From Alphaproteobacteria bacterium (GTDB taxonomy: Bacteria > Pseudomonadota > Alphaproteobacteria > CACIAM-22H2), in NCBI GenBank assembly GCA_017308135.1, contig JAFKFM010000014.1, forward strand, positions 1 to 64,000: a DNA stretch of 64,000 nt, read 5' to 3'. The position numbers and the translations under genes were made by a program. The notes below the pieces were generated by a model. That model saw only the letters and a list, made by a program, of their open reading frames with translations, did not search any database and was not told the DNA's origin. How positions within the stretch are numbered: position 1 is the stretch's first letter; each line of letters opens with the position of its first letter. This document shows, piece after piece, positions 35,219 to 43,536 of the stretch.

Positions 35219-36963
35219 GCGACGTTCGCCGGGCCGGCGCCAAGGTAGGATTTCAGGACCTTCGGATCCTTCACGGCTTCTGCCAGAGGAGCGTCGGCGA
35301 TAACCGAACCCTGCTCCAGCACGATAAGACGATCGACGACCTGCGAAAGCGCCGAAAAGATGTGTTCGACCCAGATCACCGTGATGCCATAGGTGTTACG
35401 GATTTCCCGGATATGGCCGACGAACTGCTTGACTTCTGCAGGTGTCAGTCCGGATGCGACCTCGTCCACCAGCAGCAGCTTCGGCTTCAGGGCCAACGCG
35501 CGCGCCAACTCGAGGCTCTTCTTTTCCTGGAGCGTGAGGGCATCGGCGCGGCTCGACAGCCGGTCTTGCAACCCGACGAAAGCGGCGAACTGGGCGCTCT
35601 CCTCGAATGCTGCGTCGAGATTCCGGCTGTCGGCGCGGTAGGTCAGGGCGATCGCGATATTTTCAACCACGGTGAGATCGCCGAACGGACGTGGATTCTG
35701 GAACGTGCGCCCGACGCCGACGCGAGACACTTCGTCGCGGCGAAGGTTTTCAATCGGCTGACCGTCGAACAGGATAGCGCCTGTCGGCTCATAGACCTTC
35801 GAGATGCAGTTGAAGAGAGTCGTCTTCCCGGAACCGTTTGCGCCCACCAGGCCGACGATCTCGCCGCGGCGGATTTTAATGTTGACCCCGTTGACGGCGA
35901 CGTTGCCGCCGAAACGCATGGTGAGGTCGCGGGTTTCGAGCAGCACATCGCCGCGCGAGGCCGGCGACTTGATCGGCAACTGGCCTGCGTGCAGCGGCAC
36001 GACATTCGACCGGACGCTGTCGCGATGATGATCCCGTGACAGCAGCTTAACGAACGGAATGTTCTGGGCAAACTGCGCACGAAGCAATCCGCCGGGCATG
36101 AAACGTCCGATCAGCAGAATAACGAGACCGTAGACTGTCGCCTGCAGGACGGTGACGTTGACCAGAAGCCACTGCTGCAGGGCGAAAAGGATCACGACGC
36201 CGACGATAGGCCCCCAGCGCTTGCCGGATCCGCCGAGCAGGGCCATCGAGATTGGCACCAGCGCGACGTTGAGACCGAATACTGTCGGAGGGTCGATGTA
36301 GCTGAGCTGCCAGCCCTGAATAGCGCCAGCCAATGCGGCAAAGGCGGAACTCAGCACGAGAACCGCGAGCTTGGCGGGAAATATCCGGATGCCGACGATC
36401 TCGGAGGCGAGTTCGTCGTTACGGATGCTCTTCAGGGCATAGCCGAAGCGGCTCGACGTTAGTATGCCCGTGAGCAGGAATGTTACGACAGCGAGGGCGA
36501 GGGCGAGATAAAACGCGGAGCCCAACACGTAATGTGGAGGCAGCACGATTCCATCCGCGCCGCCGGTGATCGGCGTAAGGTTGAAAGCAAGAAGTTCGAA
36601 CAGCGGCAATAGCGCAAGCGTGGCGAATGCAAAATAGTCGCCGCTTAGCCGGAATAGAGGAATGGCCAACACGGCAGCTATCGCAGCCGTCAGCAGGCAG
36701 GCGATCGCAAGGCATGCCGGCATCGGCACGCCGCGAACCAGCAGGATGCAGAACACATAGGCGCCGAGGCCATAAAATACGAAATGGCCCAGATTGACAT
36801 AACCGGCTTCGCCGCCGACCCAGTCCCAGCTTTGTGCGAGGACGAAGGCGATGAGCAAAGTCAGGCCAAGGCTCGTCGCGTAAGCGACGCCGAGCAGGGG
36901 AAGGGCGGCAAACGCCGCGACGATCGCGATTCCGATCGAAAGAGCGAGGGGACGGCTTCGCAT
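35215..36963 (-). CDS. Fused ABC permease-ATPase (LivM-LivG)
   Basis: A 582-residue fusion. Residues ~1-315 are a LivM-type permease with about nine or ten membrane segments (DWVGGEAGYVNLGHFVFYGL and GGSGKRWGPIVGVVILFAL). After a short linker, residues ~335-580 are a LivG-type ATPase with Walker A GANGSGKTT and Walker B LLLVDEVASGLTP, where Val replaces the usual Pro after Glu. The ABC signature region reads LTLQEKKSLELARALA. Such fusions are known in Bradyrhizobiaceae. The upstream LivH gene is 1 bp away and the downstream LivF gene overlaps, so the operon is compact. Confidence 0.9.
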   Translation of the reverse strand: MRSRPLALSIGIAIVAAFAALPLLGVAYATSLGLTLLIAFVLAQSWDWVGGEAGYVNLGHFVFYGLGAYVFCILLVRGVPMPACLAIACLLTAAIAAVLAIPLFRLSGDYFAFATLALLPLFELLAFNLTPITGGADGIVLPPHYVLGSAFYLALALAVVTFLLTGILTSSRFGYALKSIRNDELASEIVGIRIFPAKLAVLVLSSAFAALAGAIQGWQLSYIDPPTVFGLNVALVPISMALLGGSGKRWGPIVGVVILFALQQWLLVNVTVLQATVYGLVILLIGRFMPGGLLRAQFAQNIPFVKLLSRDHHRDSVRSNVVPLHAGQLPIKSPASRGDVLLETRDLTMRFGGNVAVNGVNIKIRRGEIVGLVGANGSGKTTLFNCISKVYEPTGAILFDGQPIENLRRDEVSRVGVGRTFQNPRPFGDLTVVENIAIALTYRADSRNLDAAFEESAQFAAFVGLQDRLSSRADALTLQEKKSLELARALALKPKLLLVDEVASGLTPAEVKQFVGHIREIRNTYGITVIWVEHIFSALSQVVDRLIVLEQGSVIADAPLAEAVKDPKVLKSYLGAGPANVA

Positions 36964-36964
36964 A

Positions 36965-37843
36965 TCAGGCTCGTTTCCAGGATGTCAGTCCGCGCGGGAA
37001 CAGCACCAGGATCAGGAGGAGGAGGACAATGCTGATCGCGGGCGCCCATTCGGAGGCCCAAAAGAACGCGGTGAAGGCTTCGGCAAGGCCGAGCACAAGA
37101 CCGGCGATCAGCGCGCCGATCAGATTTCCGATTCCGCCGAGCACGATGATGGTGAATGCCTTCACCGTCAGGTGAAAGCCCGCATAAGGGTCGATCGGGA
37201 ATGTCATCGCGTACAGCACGCCAGCGATCGCCGCGAGTGACGAACCAAGGCCGAACGTCATGGCGTGCACCTTGGCGCTGCGCACGCCGCAGATTTCGGC
37301 ACCCGTGTGATCCTGCGTCACGGCTCGCACCGAGCGGCCGAACCAGGAGCGCTGCAGGAAAAAGTGAAGCGCGATCGTGAAGAGGATGATCCCGGCGAGC
37401 ATATAGGCCTGCGAGGTGGGGATCAGGATATCGCCGATCTCGAAAACGTCCGAACGGATCGGAATGTTGCGCGGGCGCGGTCCCGCCAGCCACGCGGCGA
37501 CGTCACTCAGGATAATCAGCGCACCGACGGTGGTCAGAACCGTGCCGACGGTGGTCTGGAAGTGATTGCGCTTGCGCAGCGGGTTGATCAGGAAAAGGAA
37601 GAAAACGCATCCGAACAGAAAGAAAGCCGGAACCAGGATCGCGAGAATAATCAGCGGATGCCAGTTCAGCGTGGCGTAAAGCACGCTCGCAGCAATACCC
37701 GCCGTTGCAAGCAGCGTCCCGTGGGCAAAGTTGAGAATGCGGGCGACGCCGTAGATCAGCGAAAGACCGAACGCGAACAGGGCATAGAGGCCTCCGATGA
37801 GGAGGCCTCCAATAGCGACTTGTGCCAGAATGTCGAACGACAT
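36965..37843 (-). CDS. HAAT-type ABC transporter permease (LivH type)
   Basis: A 292-residue inner-membrane permease with about eight hydrophobic segments. LIYGVARILNFAHGTLLATA is the conserved N-terminal LivH motif, and FTIIVLGGIGNLIGALIAGL is the conserved loop that contacts the ATPase. It follows the binding-protein gene by 9 bp with no intergenic hairpin, unlike the other three importers in the window. Confidence 0.92.
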   Translation of the reverse strand: MSFDILAQVAIGGLLIGGLYALFAFGLSLIYGVARILNFAHGTLLATAGIAASVLYATLNWHPLIILAILVPAFFLFGCVFFLFLINPLRKRNHFQTTVGTVLTTVGALIILSDVAAWLAGPRPRNIPIRSDVFEIGDILIPTSQAYMLAGIILFTIALHFFLQRSWFGRSVRAVTQDHTGAEICGVRSAKVHAMTFGLGSSLAAIAGVLYAMTFPIDPYAGFHLTVKAFTIIVLGGIGNLIGALIAGLVLGLAEAFTAFFWASEWAPAISIVLLLLILVLFPRGLTSWKRA

Positions 37844-37852
37844 GATGGGGTC

Positions 37853-39064
37853 TTATTGCCAGCTTGGCGAAGGCCAGATGAGCTTGCCGGTGGCGGACTT
37901 CTCCGGCCACACGACCTTCACCTTGCCTTCCTGCATCTGGATCGTGAAGGCGCCGTTCGTGGTCGGGAAGCCGGTTTCATCGAAGATGACATCGCCGGTC
38001 GGAGCCTTGAACGTTCCCTTGGTCAGAGCGGCACGAACCTTTTCGCGGTCAACCGCACCGGCGCGCTCGATGGCCTGCACCATAACGAGGTAAGACGAGA
38101 TACGGCCCATGGTGAAGATCGTCTCGAACATGTCGACTTTCGACCGTTCGAGGACGCGCTTGACGAGATCGCTATAGTCGCCGCCGATGCCGGGATACCA
38201 TGCGAGTTCGCCGGTCATGCCTTCGACGTCCTTGCCGGTTTGGCGGGCGAGGGCGCCGGTCAGCATGGTGTGATGCACGTCCATCGCCTTGATGCGTTGC
38301 TGTCGCATCTGCTGAACGAGCGGACCGGATACGTTATCGAACGACGCAATGTAGACGATGTCAGGCTTGGCCGCGCGGACCTTCAGCACGATCGCGCTGA
38401 AGTCCTTGGTATCGGCCGGAAACAGCTCGCGGCCGACAATCTTCAGGCCGTTGGCTTCCGCCTTCTTGGTCCAGGTGTCCGTGATGGCCTTCATCACCGG
38501 ATTATCGTGGGTGACGAAGAAAATCGTCTTCGGCTTCGGCTGAACGTGAGAGATCATGTCGAAGTAACGCTCTGACCAGAGCGGGACGATGGGATAAGGC
38601 GTGCCCCACATGTATTTCAGGCCGCGCTCATAAGCCGACTTGGTTGCGACGTTCGCCGCCACCAGAGGAATCTGGTTGCGTTCGGCGACGGTCGGAACCG
38701 GCAATCCGAGCGATGTCCAGTCCGGGCCGAGGAAAAAGTCGACCTGATCGACTGTCGCCATCTTCTCATAAAGCGATACGGCGGTGGTTGGATTGCTCTG
38801 GTCGTCATAGATCACGACCTTGACCGGCAACTTCTTGTTGCAGGATTTCACGAGGATGCCGCCATCCTTGTTGATCTCGTCGAAGAAGTTTTCGGTCATC
38901 TGACGCCAACGATCGGTCAGCGTCGAGAATGGGCCGGTTTCGGAAATCGTCGTGCCGAGAACGATCGGATCCGTGCAGCTTCCGATCTTTGCGTTTGCCG
39001 GTAATATGCTGCTAGCAACGGCTGCAAGAAGGCTGCCGCAGAACGCGGCGTGTGTGATTTTCAT
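37853..39064 (-). CDS. HAAT-type ABC transporter substrate-binding protein
   Basis: A 403-residue periplasmic type I binding protein. A Sec-type signal peptide ends near ILPANA (~24), unlike the Tat signals on the other binding proteins here. IVLGTTISETGPFSTLTDRW opens the mature fold, and DDQSNPTTAVSLYEKM and FFLGPDWTSLGLPVPTVAER follow the family pattern. It is the first gene of the four-gene minus-strand importer. The upstream 109 bp contain a long-spaced inverted repeat that is probably its operator. The ligand is unknown. Confidence 0.9.
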   Translation of the reverse strand: MKITHAAFCGSLLAAVASSILPANAKIGSCTDPIVLGTTISETGPFSTLTDRWRQMTENFFDEINKDGGILVKSCNKKLPVKVVIYDDQSNPTTAVSLYEKMATVDQVDFFLGPDWTSLGLPVPTVAERNQIPLVAANVATKSAYERGLKYMWGTPYPIVPLWSERYFDMISHVQPKPKTIFFVTHDNPVMKAITDTWTKKAEANGLKIVGRELFPADTKDFSAIVLKVRAAKPDIVYIASFDNVSGPLVQQMRQQRIKAMDVHHTMLTGALARQTGKDVEGMTGELAWYPGIGGDYSDLVKRVLERSKVDMFETIFTMGRISSYLVMVQAIERAGAVDREKVRAALTKGTFKAPTGDVIFDETGFPTTNGAFTIQMQEGKVKVVWPEKSATGKLIWPSPSWQ

Positions 39065-39113
39065 GTCTCCCCCCGAAGTGATTGTTTTTCGCCCGCAGGC
39101 TATTGTCCATTGA

Positions 39114-39166
39114 GTTATCAGTACAAATAGTCATTTCTGATAAATAACATCATTCATACTGATAAC
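39114..39166. promoter_or_regulatory. Spaced inverted repeat upstream of the HAAT operon
   Basis: GTTATCAGTA (39114-39123) and TACTGATAAC (39157-39166) are perfect 10-bp inverted copies whose centres are 43 bp apart, close to four helical turns. A third half-site, CTGATAA, lies between them (39137-39143). The region is much more AT-rich than its surroundings and lies 50-100 bp before the binding-protein start. It looks like a multi-site operator. Confidence 0.45.
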
Positions 39167-39173
39167 TTTTATT

Positions 39174-39995
39174 TCAGCGAACCGCAGCTTCCTCTTTCAG
39201 CGTATCGAGTTGAGGCACTGCAACTTCAGGGTCCTTCGGAAGCAAATCCTTGCGCATGTACTTGTTGGAGTCGCCGTTGAACAACGTGCCGATGAGGCCG
39301 CGATCAAGGTCGCTGGTTCCGAACAAGGCGTCGCAAATCGGGAACGTCAGGTTGAAATTGCGGGTCTGCATGAAGCCGAGCACGTGATGGATGTAATGCA
39401 TCCGCCGGACCGTGTTGATGAGGGGGATATATCGAAGAAATGGATAATCCTCGTCATCGAGATGCGAGAGGGTGTGCAGGCCTTCATACAGAAGGTAGTA
39501 GGCGGACATCGTGAATACGACGATGTAACCGGCGTTGGCGTTGAACAGCAGGCCGAAAATGAGCGCTGCAGGAAGTGACGCGATCACGAATCCGAGCGGA
39601 GCGAACGGCGGAAAAAGCAACGCACGCCATTCCTTGTGCCCTTCATAGCCGAGATCGTGATGCGTGAAGAACTGGTGATGCACGGTGCAATGGCGCTTGT
39701 AGATCATCTCCAGACCCTTGACCGGGCGATGAAGGATATAGCGGTGCGCGGCCCACTCGATCCAGTTTCCGAACAGCGCGATCGGAATGACCAGCCACCA
39801 TTCCCAGGTCGCGTTGTGGATATGCTGCCAGCAGAAATAAAGAGCGCCGCCGGTGATCAGCAGCGTGAAGCCGAGGTGGATTGCACCATGATACCAGGGC
39901 GGCGTTTCTTCCACGAATTTCTGGCGAAAGACCTTCTGGCGCTGTGACTCGCGAAGGTCGCGGCTTTTGTCCTGAAAAACGACATCCATTTTCAT
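39174..39995 (-). CDS. Sterol desaturase / fatty acid hydroxylase family protein
   Basis: A 273-residue membrane di-iron enzyme. The histidine clusters expected for the family are all present: HRYILH (~90), HCTVHHQFFTHHD (~105-117), HTLSH (~175) and HYIHH (~205), set between about four membrane helices. Relatives hydroxylate or desaturate sterols, carotenoids or fatty acids using O2. GGAGGAAAAC precedes the start. The gene lies upstream of the importer in the same direction, but the AT-rich operator between them suggests a separate promoter for the importer. The natural substrate is unknown. Confidence 0.85.
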   Translation of the reverse strand: MKMDVVFQDKSRDLRESQRQKVFRQKFVEETPPWYHGAIHLGFTLLITGGALYFCWQHIHNATWEWWLVIPIALFGNWIEWAAHRYILHRPVKGLEMIYKRHCTVHHQFFTHHDLGYEGHKEWRALLFPPFAPLGFVIASLPAALIFGLLFNANAGYIVVFTMSAYYLLYEGLHTLSHLDDEDYPFLRYIPLINTVRRMHYIHHVLGFMQTRNFNLTFPICDALFGTSDLDRGLIGTLFNGDSNKYMRKDLLPKDPEVAVPQLDTLKEEAAVR

Positions 39996-40061
39996 GTTTT
40001 CCTCCGGTTCCCGTCTTGCGGGATTTCATTGACCTGGGAGGAGGTTAGGACTTGCGGAGAC

Positions 40062-40110
40062 AGCCCGCTTTGCGCTGCGGCGGGCTTTTTATCATTTCGG
40101 ATGATTTTTT
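40062..40110 (+). terminator. Tandem intrinsic terminators with no upstream plus-strand gene
   Basis: AGCCCGC (40062-40068) and GCGGGCT (40080-40086) form a stem followed by five T. Immediately after, ATCAT (40091-40095) and ATGAT (40101-40105) form a second hairpin running into six T. Both are oriented to stop plus-strand transcription, but the nearest plus-strand gene ends at 34471. They may end a small or antisense RNA that starts opposite the desaturase gene. Confidence 0.6.
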
Positions 40111-40190
40111 GCCGGTCGCGTTCCTTATTTTGCTAATCCGTCATACGTGCTAAATCGGAATTGTTCTAAGGCCGCGGGTGTTGGCCTTCC

Positions 40191-41045
40191 GTGGGTGCGC
40201 CGGTGACAAAGGCATTGAGCGTTTTGAGCGGAGCTTTCGGGCGTGTCGCTCTTCTCGATATGGACACCTCCTTGGTTGCCCATGCGCACCCCCATTGCCA
40301 TCTGATCTTCAAGGCGAGCGGCCCCGATCAGCATTTTATCGTCGAGGACCAAGCCTTTCCGCTGCGTTACGATACCGCCATTGCGGTCAATACCTGGCAG
40401 GAGCACGCATATCTGCACTGTGCAGGTTCAGAGCGAACCGTTTTTCTTGCGCTGTATATCGAGCCTGACTGGCTCGCCGAGGCCGATGGCTCATTTCTAA
40501 ACTGCACAAGGCCCGGATTCTTTGCCCAGTCCGCATTTCCCGTGACCTATGAGATGATGCGCCTGCGGGCAAAGCTTGTTCGCATGCTGGAGACGGAACT
40601 CTACGCCGATGCGCGGCAGCTGGAGGAACTGATTTTGGACCTCACCCTGGAGGCCGTTCATGGTTTCTCGGATTGGCGCGGTCAATCGCGGAAAGGCGGC
40701 GATTGGCGTTCAGCGCGGGATTTCCGGATCTTAAAGGCCCTTCATCACATGCATGAAGGAATGGGGGATCGCATAAATCTCGACACCATCGCGGCGGAGG
40801 CAGGGTTGTCCCGTCCTCACTTCAACTATCTGTTCCGGAATTGCACGGGTATCAGTCCGCGGCTCTATGCCAATGCCCTGAGGGTGGAAGCGGCTGTCTG
40901 CAAGCTGCGAAAAAAGAAATCCAATATCGGCACGATCTCCGGCGATCTGGGCTTTCCCGCGCAAGGCAATTTCACGCGTTTCTTTCAGCAGCATACCGGC
41001 GCGTCTCCCAATCAGTTTCAGCGGGTGATGGCGGAGCTGTCCTGA
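40191..41045 (+). CDS. AraC-family transcriptional regulator
   Basis: A 284-residue regulator with an N-terminal cupin-like sensor (VAHAHPHCHLIFKASG, ~residues 26-41) and a C-terminal AraC double helix-turn-helix (INLDTIAAEAGLSRPHFNYL and IGTISGDLGFPAQGNFTRFF). The GTG at 40191 is the longest plausible start; a GTG at 40203 is possible. It faces away from the desaturase and importer genes and precedes a GMC oxidoreductase by ~270 bp. It could activate either neighbour. The effector is unknown. Confidence 0.87.
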   Translation: MGAPVTKALSVLSGAFGRVALLDMDTSLVAHAHPHCHLIFKASGPDQHFIVEDQAFPLRYDTAIAVNTWQEHAYLHCAGSERTVFLALYIEPDWLAEADGSFLNCTRPGFFAQSAFPVTYEMMRLRAKLVRMLETELYADARQLEELILDLTLEAVHGFSDWRGQSRKGGDWRSARDFRILKALHHMHEGMGDRINLDTIAAEAGLSRPHFNYLFRNCTGISPRLYANALRVEAAVCKLRKKKSNIGTISGDLGFPAQGNFTRFFQQHTGASPNQFQRVMAELS

Positions 41046-41256
41046 CTTTCACTCCCTGCTTCGATCATTTGCCTTCCTTTTCCGCGATACAGGGAAGCGC
41101 GCGATAAGCGTTTGCGCCGGCCGTCACTATCAGGACGAATGATGGAAAAAATCAAAAGCAATTATTTGTTTTTGGTGCTGTGCCTTGCTTAGCCTGCGCG
41201 CAACAAACTCGCGTCACTCCAACTTGCGACGCGCAACAATCAAGAAGGGGAGGCAG

Positions 41257-41319
41257 ATGGCTGAATCGTCAGAGCAGCATGTTGTCGGATGCCCTGACGG
41301 AAATTGGCCTGGACGATGA
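41257..41319 (+). CDS. Short upstream ORF coupled to the GMC gene (leader peptide or remnant)
   Basis: AAGGGGAGG, the best ribosome-binding site in the region, lies before an ATG at 41257 that encodes only 20 residues (MAESSEQHVVGCPDGNWPGR). Its TGA at 41317-41319 overlaps the GMC start (ATGA at 41316). The GMC start itself has only a poor ribosome-binding site. This may be a leader that delivers ribosomes to the GMC start, or a gene that lost its middle by deletion. Confidence 0.35.
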   Translation: MAESSEQHVVGCPDGNWPGR

Positions 41320-43028
41320 CCACTGCTCGTTTTGATGACGTCATTATCGGCGGCGGCTCAGCCGGCTGTGTTGTCGCAAACCGCTTGTCCGCAAACGGGC
41401 GCCGCCGCGTTCTCCTTGTCGAAGCCGGGCAGGACACGCCTCCGGACAACACGCCGGAGGAAATTCTCGACAGCTATCCGATGCCGCTGTTTTTCGGCGA
41501 TCGCTATGTCTGGCCCGGCCTTTCGGCTGCGGCCGGACGACTGGGGAATAATCCTGCCATCGTGAAGCCCTATGAACAAGGCCGCGTCATGGGCGGCGGC
41601 TCATCGATCAACGTGCAGGCCGCCAATCGCGGCCTTCCGCGCGATTATGATCGGTGGCGCGATCTCGGCGCGAAAGGTTGGGGCTGGGACGACGTGCTGC
41701 CCTATTTCCGCAAGCTGGAAACCGACCTCGATTACGGCGGTCTGGCGCACGGCGCTGAGGGTCCAATTCCCATCCGCCGGATTCGTCGTGAAGACTGGCC
41801 GGCATTCGGACGCGCTGTGGGCGAGGCCTTTGCCGCGACCGGATTGCCGCATCGGCTAGACCAGAATGCAGATTTCGAAGATGGCATTTATCCGCCTGCT
41901 TTCTCCAATCGTAACGACCGGCGAGTCTCATCAGCGGCGGCCTATCTCGATAACTCGGTGCGTCAGCGTGGCAATCTGACGATATGGACAGACAGCCAGG
42001 TCAACCGGCTTGTGATGAATGGCGCATGCGCTACGCAAGTCGAGATCACTAGATCAAATCAGCAGGTTGTGGTCGAGGCGGGACGAGTCATCATCACAGC
42101 GGGCGCACTGCAGTCGCCCGCGATTTTGTTGCGGGCCGGCATCGGGTCTCCAACGGCGCTGCGTGATCTTGGGATTGATGTGCAGGTCGCTTTACCGGGT
42201 GTCGGAGAAAATCTTCGCGATCACCCGGCGCTAACGTTTTGCCAGTTCCTGCCGCCTCATCTCCGTCTGCCGATGTCGGTTCGCCGTGCGAGCTTTGTGG
42301 CGCTGCGTTATTCATCGCAAGTTGCGGGAGCCGAGGCATCGGATATGTATGTCACCGCATCAGCGCGAGGCGGATGGCATGGGCTCGGTAAGCGCCTCGG
42401 CCTTTACTTTCTCTGGTGCAATCAGCCGCATTCGGCGGGCCGCGTTGCGCTCCGGTCGGCTGATCCGACGATATATCCCGATGTCGATCTCAATCTGCTC
42501 GCTGACAAGCGAGATCTTGACCGGATGATGGATGCAGTGCGGCTCCTTGCGCGCCTTGTTGTAGTGCCGACGCTTAATGCTGCTTCCGAAGATTTCTTTC
42601 CGGCATCATTCTCGCCGCGTATCAAGCGGCTGAGCCGCTTTAACCGCTCAAATAAGATGTTGGCCGCCATTCTTGGAATGATGCTGGATGTTCCGGCCGC
42701 GATACGCCATGCGATGGTCAAAGCGATCCTGCTGAACGGCAAGGCATTCGCTGACATCTTGTCTGATGATGCCGCCCTTGAGGATTTTGTCCGACGAAGC
42801 GTTTTTGGCGTCTGGCATCCGAGCGGGACATGCCGGATGGGCGACCCATCCGATCCGATGGCAGTGGTGGACTCCGCAGGGCAGGTGATCGCGACAGAGA
42901 ACCTCTATGTGGCGGACGCGTCTGTCATGCCACGCTTGCCGACAGCAAATACGAATATTCCGACGATCATGATCGCCGAGAAAATTTCTGAGACTTTGCT
43001 AAGGGGCGCGGAAGATCGTTTCGCTTAG
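41316..43028 (+). CDS. GMC-family FAD-dependent oxidoreductase
   Basis: A 570-residue flavoprotein from the ATG at 41316; a TTG four codons upstream is a less likely start. DDVIIGGGSAGCVVANRLSA is the FAD-binding fold, VMGGGSSINVQAANRG is the GMC signature 1 region, and the C-terminal active-site motif is WHPSGTCRMG with NTNIPTIMIAEK. The middle is longer than in the other GMC protein of this window, so the two are distinct paralogues. It may be controlled by the AraC protein upstream. The substrate is probably an alcohol and is not determinable. Confidence 0.88.
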   Translation: MTTARFDDVIIGGGSAGCVVANRLSANGRRRVLLVEAGQDTPPDNTPEEILDSYPMPLFFGDRYVWPGLSAAAGRLGNNPAIVKPYEQGRVMGGGSSINVQAANRGLPRDYDRWRDLGAKGWGWDDVLPYFRKLETDLDYGGLAHGAEGPIPIRRIRREDWPAFGRAVGEAFAATGLPHRLDQNADFEDGIYPPAFSNRNDRRVSSAAAYLDNSVRQRGNLTIWTDSQVNRLVMNGACATQVEITRSNQQVVVEAGRVIITAGALQSPAILLRAGIGSPTALRDLGIDVQVALPGVGENLRDHPALTFCQFLPPHLRLPMSVRRASFVALRYSSQVAGAEASDMYVTASARGGWHGLGKRLGLYFLWCNQPHSAGRVALRSADPTIYPDVDLNLLADKRDLDRMMDAVRLLARLVVVPTLNAASEDFFPASFSPRIKRLSRFNRSNKMLAAILGMMLDVPAAIRHAMVKAILLNGKAFADILSDDAALEDFVRRSVFGVWHPSGTCRMGDPSDPMAVVDSAGQVIATENLYVADASVMPRLPTANTNIPTIMIAEKISETLLRGAEDRFA

Positions 43029-43056
43029 ATTGGTGGCATTTATCCACCAGATACAA

Positions 43057-43076
43057 CGGCAGCGCATTCGCTGCCG
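43057..43076 (+). terminator. Perfect 8-bp hairpin after the GMC gene
   Basis: CGGCAGCG and CGCTGCCG are exact inverted copies around a CATT loop, 29 bp after the GMC stop and just after a smaller hairpin. The missing T-run makes intrinsic termination uncertain. Confidence 0.4.
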
Positions 43077-43322
43077 ACGATATGGCTGAGTCTGGCGTCG
43101 AAATGGCAGAAGTGATCATCCGGACCGGGGAAGGCTGGATGATCAGCCGGTCTCGAGTGACATCGTCCTGATCTCCCGGTTGACCTTGGTATGGTAGGTG
43201 CGCTTCCTATTCAGCAACACATCGGAGAACTTTGCTCGACAAGATTCTTGTCGGTCATCACCACGATTCGATCGAGGCTGCGTGGGGTCGAAGTCTGATG
43301 GCCGTTTCGCTACCCCGATGTT

Positions 43323-43338
43323 TGTGATTTAGCTCACC
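43323..43338. promoter_or_regulatory. CRP/FNR-like binding site
   Basis: TGTGA, six bases, then TCACC matches the TGTGA-N6-TCACA pattern at nine of ten positions. It lies ~200 bp upstream of the HIBADH-like gene. The match could be chance and the regulator is unknown. Confidence 0.25.
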
Positions 43339-43536
43339 CGCCAAGCGTTGACCTAACAGCCACCATGCGGAACGGCTTTCGCCGAAAAGGATCGTCGCTT
43401 TGACGCGAGCGGTGCATCGCCGTGCGGGCCGCCCGTTTCAATTCATTGACAGTGGACAAGTGCCGGCATTGACGGCCACGCAGGTTATGCTCAATAGAGA
43501 ATTCACGGTCGTTTTCTCCAGAGCAAGGCGCGTGGA

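Larger units (their letters stand above)
43029..43536 (+). other. 508-bp intergenic region with hairpins and a CRP-like site
   Basis: No convincing gene was found. Just after the GMC stop, TGGTGG/CCACCA (43031-43049) and a perfect CGGCAGCG-CATT-CGCTGCCG hairpin (43057-43076) could end the transcript, although no T-run follows. TGTGA-TTTAGC-TCAC (43323-43337) resembles a CRP/FNR-family site. On the minus strand a short frame around 43170-43260 can be read (ending SLETG and a stop) but could not be assigned. The last ~100 bp lead into the next operon and contain TTGACA without a well-spaced -10. Confidence 0.5.

Noticed and set aside
43170..43265. A short minus-strand frame ending SLETG in the 508-bp gap
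   Set aside because: It looked faintly coding, but it is very short, has stops close upstream in all useful extensions and could not be tied to any family.
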